DNA of 7,818 bases, from assembly GCA_044375105.1 (NCBI GenBank), contig JBILNK010000192.1:1-7818 (forward strand). The letters run 5' to 3'. The notes beneath the pieces were generated by a model that saw only the letters and a list, made by a program, of their open reading frames with translations, was not told the DNA's origin and made no database searches. The stretch comes from JBIKLM01 sp044375105 (GTDB taxonomy: Bacteria; Planctomycetota; UBA1135; GCA-002686595). The translations under genes and the position numbers were made by a program. How positions within the stretch are numbered: the stretch's first letter is position 1; each line of letters begins with the position of its first letter. Shown here in pieces: positions 1-4,866 of the stretch.

Positions 1-87
1 CTGCGCGCCGATGGCTGCGACAAGATCCGCCGCCGCCAGACGACGCCGGACGAGGTGCTGCGCATGACCCAGATGGACTTCGGCTGA
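1..87 (+). CDS. gspE: C-terminal end of probable type II secretion assembly ATPase (GspE/PulE family), partial
   Basis: Only the last 28 codons and the TGA stop are in the window; the 5' part lies to the left. The residues read LRADGCDKIRRRQTTPDEVL and then RMTQMDFG. This resembles the end of the GspE/PilB ATPase family, where a 'Gly-x-x-K...T-T-x-x-E-V-L-R-x-T' segment closes the protein. The catalytic Walker motifs and the tetracysteine zinc site would lie upstream and cannot be checked. In the family the enzyme is a cytoplasmic hexamer that hydrolyses ATP and drives pseudopilus assembly through GspF. The gene order, directly before gspF on the same strand, strongly supports the call. A PilB-type pilus ATPase is the main alternative, since 28 residues cannot separate the two. 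Confidence 0.72.
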   Translation: MRADGCDKIRRRQTTPDEVLRMTQMDFG

Positions 88-133
88 GCCGGGCCGGGCG
101 GCACCCTAACGGGCGCCAACCAGCCACGGCCCC

Positions 134-167
134 GGCCCGGGCTGCCCGCCCAGGGATCCCCCGGGCC
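134..167 (+). repeat. 8-bp perfect inverted repeat in the gspE-gspF gap
   Basis: GGCCCGGG at 134-141 is exactly complementary to CCCGGGCC at 160-167, with an 18-nt spacer. Each arm is itself nearly palindromic. It lies in the 132-nt gap between the gspE stop and the gspF start. It could fold in the mRNA, or it may be chance in very GC-rich DNA. No T-run follows it, so it does not look like a factor-independent terminator. No promoter was recognised in the gap. Confidence 0.35.
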
Positions 168-219
168 AAGCTAGCCAAGAACGTTCTCTTCCCGTACAGC
201 TCGGACAGCCCGCCCACCC

Positions 220-1509
220 ATGCCGATCTTCGAATACAAGGCCTACGCCAAGGGTGGCGCGACTCGCACAGGGGTGATCGATGCCGACAGCCCCCGGGAG
301 GCGCGCCAGCGCCTGCGTCGCGATGACCTGCTGGTCAGCGAGCTGCGCCCGTTGCGCGGCCGCGGCCTGCGCGCGGGCTCGGACGCCAACAAGCAGGAGG
401 GCCTGTCCAAACCCTCCAAGCCGGGGATCCTGGGTCGCTACCTGGAATCGCGGCGGGCCGCCCAGAACGGCGCCAGCGGCCGCGATGTGGAGCTGGTCGG
501 CGCGATCACCCGCCAGCTGGGCACCCTGCTGGGCGCCGGCATCCCGCTCTCCGAGGCCCTCAAGGCGATCATCGAACAGGCCGAATCCCGGCGCATCGAG
601 ACCCTCTTCCGCGAGCTGCGCGAGCGCATCACCCAGGGCAGCTCCCTGGGCGAGTCCCTGGGCGAGCACCCGGAGCTGTTCAGCGACCTGTACGTGAACA
701 TGGTCAAGGCCGGCGAAGCGACCGGCCAGGTCGACGTGGTCCTGCGGCGCTTGGCGGACTTCCTGCAGGCCCAGCGCGCCATGCAGCGCAAGGTGGTTTC
801 CGCCCTGACCTACCCGCTGCTGATGGTCAGCCTGGGTCTGCTGGTGGTCTCGGTGCTGATGGCCTTCGTGGTGCCCAAGATCACCTCGATGCTGCAGGAC
901 ACGGGCCAGAAGATGCCCGGGCCCACGCAGCTCCTGATGGACATCAGCGACATCTTCAAGAACTACTGGTGGCTCGGCCTGCTGGGCCTGGCGGCCGTGT
1001 TCTCGATCGTGGGGCGCTACTACCGCACCCCGGGCGGCAAGCGCCGGCTCGACAGGCTGGTGCTCAAGCTGCCCTTCTTCGGTGAGCTGCTGCGCAAGCG
1101 CTCCGTTTCGCGCTTCACCCGCACGCTCTCGACGCTGCTGACCAGCGGAGTGGCGGCGGTGCCGGCCCTCGAGATCACCGCCAACGTGGTCGGCAACCAG
1201 GTCATCGCCGACGCCACCGAGGAGATCCGCACCAAGATCCTGGAGGGCACCGACATCGCCTCGCCGCTCAAAGCCACGGGCGCCTTCCCCGCCACCGTCG
1301 GCTACATGGTGGCCGTCGGCGAACAATCGGGCGAGCTCGAGGTCATGCTCGATCGCATCGCGGACGCCTACGACGAAGAAGTCGACGTGGTCTCCGAGCG
1401 CGTGCTCTCGATCCTCGAGCCGATCATGATCATCGTGCTGGCCATCGTGGTCGGCTTCATCGTGATCTCGATCATCCTGCCGATCCTGCAGGTCGGCTCG
1501 ATCCAGTGA
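220..1509 (+). CDS. gspF: Type II secretion inner-membrane platform protein GspF
   Basis: The 429-aa product is a polytopic inner-membrane protein of the GspF/PilC family. It links the cytoplasmic ATPase GspE to pseudopilus assembly. Residues 1-45 match the usual N-terminal cytoplasmic segment (start MPIFEYKAYAKGG). Residues about 46-90 form a charged, low-complexity linker, and the protein is slightly longer than the roughly 400 aa usual for GspF. Two T2SSF repeats follow, about 93-216 and 297-420. Each has the family pattern: QLGTLLGAGIPLSEAL with KAGEATGQ in the first, TLSTLLTSGVAAVPALE with AVGEQSGELEVML in the second. Membrane segments are visible near 195-219, 250-266 and 399-424. The ATG at 220 was chosen because it gives the standard N-terminus, although no Shine-Dalgarno sequence precedes it. 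Its stop overlaps a GTG (GTGA) in the frame of gspG, so translation may be coupled. A type IV pilus PilC is the alternative; the pseudopilin genes that follow favour GspF. Confidence 0.95.
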   Translation: MPIFEYKAYAKGGATRTGVIDADSPREARQRLRRDDLLVSELRPLRGRGLRAGSDANKQEGLSKPSKPGILGRYLESRRAAQNGASGRDVELVGAITRQLGTLLGAGIPLSEALKAIIEQAESRRIETLFRELRERITQGSSLGESLGEHPELFSDLYVNMVKAGEATGQVDVVLRRLADFLQAQRAMQRKVVSALTYPLLMVSLGLLVVSVLMAFVVPKITSMLQDTGQKMPGPTQLLMDISDIFKNYWWLGLLGLAAVFSIVGRYYRTPGGKRRLDRLVLKLPFFGELLRKRSVSRFTRTLSTLLTSGVAAVPALEITANVVGNQVIADATEEIRTKILEGTDIASPLKATGAFPATVGYMVAVGEQSGELEVMLDRIADAYDEEVDVVSERVLSILEPIMIIVLAIVVGFIVISIILPILQVGSIQ

Positions 1510-1562
1510 CGACCGCGGCGGGTCAGCCCGCCGCCCTACCTCCCGCCGGCGACGGCTCATCC

Positions 1563-2003
1563 ATGAAGAACCTGGCTCCCAACCGGCTGGCGCGCCGCGC
1601 TGGCTTCACCCTGGCCGAGATGATGGTCGTGATCGTCATCATCGGCCTGCTGGCCACCCTGGTGGTGCCCAACGTGGTCGGTTTCCTGGGCCGCGCCATC
1701 GGCGGCAAGGTCAAATCGGACATCAACCAGATCTGCAACGCGATCGACAACTACGCGGTGCAGAACGCGGCCCAGTACCCCGAGAGCCTCGAGGACCTGA
1801 TCAACCCGCCCGAGGGCCAGCCGGCCTACCTCAAAGCGAAGTCGATCCCCAAGGACCCCTGGAAGCGCGAATACCGCTACGACCCGCCCAGCGTGACGGG
1901 CACGGGCCAGTATCGCGTCTACACCCTGGGCAAGGACGACAGCGAGGGCGGCGAGGGCGAAGACGCGGACATCGACAACATCAGCATTCAAGAAGACAAC
2001 TGA
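1563..2003 (+). CDS. gspG: Major pseudopilin GspG
   Basis: The 146-aa prepilin is the main subunit of the type II secretion pseudopilus. The leader is basic (residues 1-14, ending RRAG). Prepilin peptidase should cut after Gly14 and methylate Phe15, and Glu19 is the conserved +5 glutamate. A hydrophobic helix spans about 15-40, including the family's Pro36-Asn37. The globular part has the GspG hallmarks PKDPW at 96-100 and the acidic loop LGKDDSEGGEGEDADI at 122-137. That loop corresponds to the calcium-binding C-terminal loop of characterised GspG proteins and separates it from other type IV pilins. Length is normal. The chosen ATG gives a typical short leader but has no clear Shine-Dalgarno sequence. 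The in-frame GTG at 1506 overlaps the gspF stop and would give a 33-residue leader; it remains possible. A 239-nt gap with palindromes follows before gspH. Confidence 0.95.
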   Translation: MKNLAPNRLARRAGFTLAEMMVVIVIIGLLATLVVPNVVGFLGRAIGGKVKSDINQICNAIDNYAVQNAAQYPESLEDLINPPEGQPAYLKAKSIPKDPWKREYRYDPPSVTGTGQYRVYTLGKDDSEGGEGEDADIDNISIQEDN

Positions 2004-2052
2004 TGAGAACGGGGCTCCAGCCCGGCGGCACGCAGGCCCGCGGATCCGGCTC

Positions 2053-2067
2053 GAGCCCGTCGGGCTC
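2053..2067 (+). repeat. 15-bp palindrome about 50 nt after the gspG stop
   Basis: GAGCCCG at 2053-2059 and CGGGCTC at 2061-2067 are perfectly complementary around a single central T. As RNA it would form at least a 6-bp GC-rich stem with a 3-nt loop. Its position just 3' of the major pseudopilin gene would suit an mRNA-stabilising or attenuating hairpin. There is no T-run, so it is not a classical terminator. The inverted repeat is seen directly; its role is inferred. Confidence 0.45.
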
Positions 2068-2133
2068 CGGCCGGGGCGCTCCCGTGGCCATCGATGCCCT
2101 GTCGAGCTGGGGGCTGGAACCGGGTCGACCGCA

Positions 2134-2146
2134 GGTCCCCGGGACC
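2134..2146 (+). repeat. 13-bp palindrome in the gspG-gspH spacer
   Basis: GGTCCC at 2134-2139 and GGGACC at 2141-2146 are complementary around a central C. This is the second near-perfect palindrome in the same spacer, about 100 nt before the chosen gspH start. It could be a short RNA hairpin or a protein-binding site. Chance occurrence is also plausible at this base composition. Confidence 0.35.
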
Positions 2147-2242
2147 CAGTGGCCGTGCATCGATCCTCAAAGCTCCGGGGGCGGCGCGCGGGCGGTTTGC
2201 CAGCGTCGCGATCCGCTTCCCGTGCAAGCACGTCCCGAGCCG

Positions 2243-2800
2243 ATGGATCGAAACTCCCTTCGACAGCGCGGCGGCTTCACCCTGGTGGAGCTGATGGTGA
2301 CGATCATCGTGATCGGCCTGCTGGCCTCGGTGGTCGGCTTGAGCTGGGAATCGATGCTGCCGGGACAGAAGCTCAACACGGACATCCGTGTGCTCTCCAA
2401 TCTGATCGCCCAGACCCGCTCGGAGGCCATCGCGCGCTCCGCGGAGTTCTGGATGGTCTACAACTTCGAACAGGACGCCTACTGGATGCTGACCCCCTTC
2501 GACGAGGAGGGGCAGATCCAGTTCGACGAAGAGCAGCGCCGGGCCCTGTTCAAGACCCGACTCGGCAAGGGCATCCACTTCGACCGGATCGTGATCGACG
2601 GCCAGGACTACGACATCAACGATCGTGAGGTCTTCGTGCGCTTCGATCCCCTGGGTTCCTCCAGCGAGCACCGCATCGTGCTCAGCCAGGAGCGCCCGCC
2701 GGCCCTGTTCACGATCGAGGTGCTCGGGCTGACCGGTCTGATCCGCTTCCACGACGGCCTGTTCGAGCGCGAGGAGCCCCGGGACTCCGACTTCCAATGA
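2243..2800 (+). CDS. gspH: Minor pseudopilin GspH
   Basis: The 185-aa product is a minor pseudopilin, thought to link the GspI/J/K tip to the GspG shaft. The leader is short and basic (residues 1-11, MDRNSLRQRGG). The cleavage site is Gly11/Phe12 with Glu16 at +5, and a hydrophobic helix spans about 12-35. The rest fits the GspH domain: an early helix with LSNLIAQTRSEAIARS (51-66), then a beta-rich half. The usual closing pattern is present as FVRFDPLGSSSEHRIVLS (131-148) and FTIEVLGLTGLIRFHDG (156-172). The ATG at 2243 gives a leader of normal size but has no recognisable ribosome-binding site. An in-frame ATG at 2003 would add 80 unrelated residues (265 aa in all). The stop overlaps the gspI start as ATGA. 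GspH is the most variable pseudopilin, so the letter rests partly on gene order. Confidence 0.88.
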   Translation: MDRNSLRQRGGFTLVELMVTIIVIGLLASVVGLSWESMLPGQKLNTDIRVLSNLIAQTRSEAIARSAEFWMVYNFEQDAYWMLTPFDEEGQIQFDEEQRRALFKTRLGKGIHFDRIVIDGQDYDINDREVFVRFDPLGSSSEHRIVLSQERPPALFTIEVLGLTGLIRFHDGLFEREEPRDSDFQ

Positions 2801-3432
2801 TTCCGATGGCATCCAGGGGCGAGCGGCGAGGGCGCTCGAAGGATTCGGCCCACGGCCTGGGCTTCACTCTGGCCGAGGTGGCGGTTACGATCGTGATCGT
2901 GGGCATGGCGCTGATCTTGTGCCTGCAAGGCCTGTCCGGCTCCAAACTCCAAGCCGCGCAGACGCGCAACTACAAGCTGGCCCGAGAGCTCGGCTTGCAG
3001 ACCCTCGGCGAGGTCGGCGCCGGCCTTTGGGCGGGAGACGTGACCGACGGACTGGACGGAAGTTACGCCGACCGCGGACACCCGGAGTTCAGCTACGAGC
3101 TGGTGGTCGGGGAGGACCAGTTCGTCGAAGAGACCGCCTTCGAGAGCGGGCGCTACGACAGCTGGAACAACCGCGAGGACGAGGAGGACGAAGAGGAGGA
3201 GCAAACCGAGCAGCCCTACGAGAAGGTCCGCATCCGGGTCACCTTCCCGCAGATCCAGGAGTACGAGAACACGCTGACCCTGGAGCAGTGGTTCCCCTGG
3301 CAGCAGGTCTACGGCGACTCGGAAGAGCGGGAGAAGGCCGGATTGGCCAGCGAAGGCGGCGCCACGGCGAATGCGGCCGCCGGCGGGTCCTCCGGCGCCC
3401 TGGGCGCCGCGGGCGGAGGAGCGGGCCGATGA
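2797..3432 (+). CDS. gspI: Minor pseudopilin GspI with acidic insert and Gly/Ala tail
   Basis: The 211-aa product is a minor pseudopilin, expected in the pseudopilus tip with GspJ and GspK. A 22-residue basic leader ends at Gly22/Phe23, with Glu27 at +5 and a hydrophobic helix about 23-46. Typical GspI features follow: the QTRNYKLARELG helix (55-66), a small beta domain with FSYELVV (98-104) and a late strand VRIRVTFP (144-151). GspI proteins are usually about 120-140 aa. The extra length comes from an acidic run at 127-135 within a charged loop and a Gly/Ala/Ser-rich tail from about 184. The ATG at 2797 overlaps the gspH stop (ATGA), which suggests coupled translation. An in-frame ATG at 2806 would shorten the leader by three residues. 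The gspJ start overlaps its stop in the same way. The identity rests on the N-terminal motif, the fold pattern and position between gspH and gspJ. Confidence 0.88.
   Translation: MIPMASRGERRGRSKDSAHGLGFTLAEVAVTIVIVGMALILCLQGLSGSKLQAAQTRNYKLARELGLQTLGEVGAGLWAGDVTDGLDGSYADRGHPEFSYELVVGEDQFVEETAFESGRYDSWNNREDEEDEEEEQTEQPYEKVRIRVTFPQIQEYENTLTLEQWFPWQQVYGDSEEREKAGLASEGGATANAAAGGSSGALGAAGGGAGR
3415..3420 (+). promoter_or_regulatory. Shine-Dalgarno sequence for gspJ
   Basis: GGAGGA lies 8 nt before the ATG at 3429, inside the end of gspI. It is the only clear ribosome-binding site among the starts examined here. It fixes the gspJ start and hence the long 37-residue prepilin leader. Confidence 0.7.
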
Positions 3433-4472
3433 AGCTCCTATCCCCCCGGCGCTCGAGGGGCGAGCCCACGGCCTCGGCGCTGGTCCCTGAGCAGGCACCC
3501 CTGCGAGGTGCCCTGGCCGTTCGCCCCGCCTCCGCCGGCTTCACCCTGGTGGAGGTCATGGTGGTCATGCTGGTCATGTCGGGCCTGCTCGTGTCCATCT
3601 CCCAGGTGCTCAACTCCGCGCGCTCCTCCCGCGACCTGATCTACAACATCCAGGAGACCCAGCTGACCGGACCGGCGATCCTGGACCTGATCGAGCGCGA
3701 CCTGCGCGGCCTGTTCGTGTTCATGCGCCTGCCCGAGGAGACCCTCTCGGTTCGCGACCGGGTGATCTCGGGCTTCGATGCCGACTCGATCCACTTCGTG
3801 ACCAGCACCAACGCCCGGCTCGTGACCGAGGGCCGGGACCGCAAGGTGCGCTCGGACGTCTGCGAGGTGGGCTACGTGCTGCGCCCCAACCCGGATGCCC
3901 CCAACGACTTCCTCGAGATCTGGAGGCGCGAGAGCTATGGCGTCGATGAACTGCCGTTCGAGGGCGGTCGCTACAGCTTCTTGCACGACCGCATCAAGGG
4001 CTTCGACATCCAGCTCTTCGAGGGCATCGGCGAGGATGCAGAGCCGATCGATGCCTGGGAGAAGGGAACCCATGAAAAGCCCCTGCCGCGGCGCATCGAA
4101 ATCACGCTGACCATCGAGCTGGCCCCCCGTCTGGTGCGCGAACAGCTCCAGGTCGCACCCACGGACATGCGCACGCTGGAGTACCGGCGCGTGATCCCGA
4201 TCCCCTCGGGCCTGGCCCTGGCGGTCGATCTGCAGCCGATCCCGCGCCCGCCGGACATCGCCAAGCCGGTCCCCGGCCAGGCCCCGGGCAGCGCCCTGGG
4301 CGCCGGCGGACCCGGTGGGCCCGGCGGCCTCCCGGGCGGAGGCCAGGGCCCTGGCAATCCAACCCAAGGCGGCGGCATCGACTTCCCCGGCCTGGGCGGC
4401 GGCGCCGGCGGCGGCAGCCCCCAGATCCCGGGCAACCTCCTCCAGGGCCTGCCGCCCCTGGGCGGCGGCTGA
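3429..4472 (+). CDS. gspJ: Minor pseudopilin GspJ with long Gly/Pro-rich C-terminal tail
   Basis: The 347-aa product is a minor pseudopilin of the type II secretion tip. Its leader is unusually long: 37 residues, no internal Met, cut at Gly37/Phe38, with Glu42 at +5. A hydrophobic helix covers about 38-60. The GspJ domain follows to about residue 265. It contains the helix ending LDLIERDLRGLF (85-96), strands around SIHFVTSTNAR (120-130) and CEVGYVLRPN (145-154), FLEIWRRES (161-169), and IEITLTIEL (223-231). GspJ is normally about 200-230 aa. Here a Pro-rich stretch (about 268-286) leads into a Gly/Pro-rich low-complexity tail to residue 347. The ATG overlaps the gspI stop (ATGA) and has a good Shine-Dalgarno sequence 8 nt upstream. 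It is the last operon gene visible, and gspK does not follow. The reading frame keeps its codon bias through the tail, so the tail is probably real rather than a frameshift. Confidence 0.9.
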   Translation: MKLLSPRRSRGEPTASALVPEQAPLRGALAVRPASAGFTLVEVMVVMLVMSGLLVSISQVLNSARSSRDLIYNIQETQLTGPAILDLIERDLRGLFVFMRLPEETLSVRDRVISGFDADSIHFVTSTNARLVTEGRDRKVRSDVCEVGYVLRPNPDAPNDFLEIWRRESYGVDELPFEGGRYSFLHDRIKGFDIQLFEGIGEDAEPIDAWEKGTHEKPLPRRIEITLTIELAPRLVREQLQVAPTDMRTLEYRRVIPIPSGLALAVDLQPIPRPPDIAKPVPGQAPGSALGAGGPGGPGGLPGGGQGPGNPTQGGGIDFPGLGGGAGGGSPQIPGNLLQGLPPLGGG

Positions 4473-4473
4473 A

Positions 4474-4513
4474 CCGGGCGCGGGCCGGATCCTTCCGGGA
4501 CACGGCCGCCCGG
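4474..4513 (+). terminator. Compound stem-loop just after gspJ, possible operon terminator
   Basis: CCGGGCG at 4474-4480 pairs perfectly with CGCCCGG at 4507-4513. Inside it, CCGGA (4485-4489) and TCCGG (4494-4498) form a second stem with a 4-nt loop. It begins one base after the gspJ stop and is followed by a pyrimidine-rich but T-poor stretch. Position suggests transcription termination or 3'-end protection; the missing T-run makes it uncertain. Confidence 0.4.
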
Positions 4514-4700
4514 CTCTCGCTCCCGCCCGCTGCCCGCCGTGGGTGGGCCGTCTGCCCGCCTGCCGCCTTGCGCGCACCTGCGGCCTGTCGGCGGACGAGC
4601 GGGGCCCTCAGCCGATCGCCAGCGTGCCTCAAGCGCTGGAGAGGGCGGCTCTGCCCCCTTCGCGGGGCCTCGAGGTGGCAGCCCGCGTCCCGCCAAGGAC

Positions 4701-4730
4701 CGCGCCGCCCCAAAGAGCTGCGGCGGCGCG
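4701..4730. terminator. 9-bp perfect GC stem in the convergent region
   Basis: CGCGCCGCC (4701-4709) and GGCGGCGCG (4722-4730) are perfectly complementary with a 12-nt loop. It is the longest uninterrupted stem noticed between the two convergent genes. It could stop readthrough from either side, but no T-run flanks it on either strand. Confidence 0.35.
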
Positions 4731-4799
4731 ATCGGCGAACGAGCTCCAGGGCCTCAGCGGGATCTCTCCATGTGGGTCTGCCGGCGGCTCGGGAGCACG

Positions 4800-4816
4800 C
4801 CGGGCGCGTTGCCCGG
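4800..4816 (-). terminator. 6-bp GC stem-loop downstream of serS
   Basis: CCGGGC (4800-4805) and GCCCGG (4811-4816) pair around a 5-nt loop, about 50 nt beyond the serS stop. It lies close to the hairpin at 4841-4856, and the pair could act together as the serS 3' end. Neither has a T-run. Confidence 0.3.
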
Positions 4817-4840
4817 AGGATCTCGCGGAGCCCCCGAAGA

Positions 4841-4856
4841 GGAGCCCAGAGGCTCC
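4841..4856 (-). terminator. Hairpin 10 nt after the serS stop, possible terminator
   Basis: GGAGCC (4841-4846) and GGCTCC (4851-4856) form a perfect 6-bp stem with a 4-nt loop. Read on the minus strand it comes 10 nt after the serS stop and is followed by TCTTC, a weak pyrimidine tract. It is the best-placed candidate for the serS terminator, but the T-tract is poor. Confidence 0.4.
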
Positions 4857-4866
4857 AAGGGCGGCT

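Larger units (their letters stand above)
2004..2242 (+). other. Long spacer between gspG and gspH, open in the gspH frame
   Basis: This 239-nt stretch separates the major pseudopilin from the next gene, in an operon whose later genes overlap. It can be read without a stop in the gspH frame from an ATG at 2003 that shares a base with the gspG stop (TGATG). The predicted 80 residues are Gly/Ser/Pro/Arg-rich and resemble no pseudopilin leader. The last part drops to mixed third-base use, which argues against coding. It contains two near-perfect palindromes, listed separately. It is most likely untranslated leader or spacer RNA, but an N-terminal extension of GspH cannot be excluded from sequence alone. 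Confidence 0.55.
4473..4866 (+). other. Convergent intergenic region between gspJ and serS
   Basis: These 394 nt lie between the stops of two convergent genes. Open frames cross it on both strands, but they have no recognisable motif and run on as antisense of serS, so I see no gene. The notable content is a set of GC-rich inverted repeats (4474-4513, 4701-4730, 4800-4816, 4841-4856), listed separately. None is followed by a good T-run. No remnant of gspK was recognised in the frames inspected. Confidence 0.7.

Noticed and set aside
106..1560. 484-codon open frame on the minus strand opposite gspF
   Set aside because: The predicted protein is dominated by His, Asp, Gln, Arg and Gly with no domain. 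It is the usual antisense reading of a high-GC gene, and gspF on the other strand is unmistakable.
2084..2164. GTGGCC followed by ATCGAT, seen twice about 65 nt apart (2084-2095 and 2149-2164)
   Set aside because: The copies differ in spacing (0 versus 4 nt between the two words) and the words are short, so chance is the simplest explanation.
1988..2812. Minus-strand open frame opposite gspH
   Set aside because: It is an antisense artefact of GC-rich codon use. The plus strand carries a clear pseudopilin with cleavage site and GspH pattern.
4473..4866. Possible degraded gspK between gspJ and serS
   Set aside because: No prepilin site (Gly-Phe/Met with +5 Glu) or GspK-like segment was found in the frames inspected, and the stretch is far too short for the roughly 300-aa GspK.
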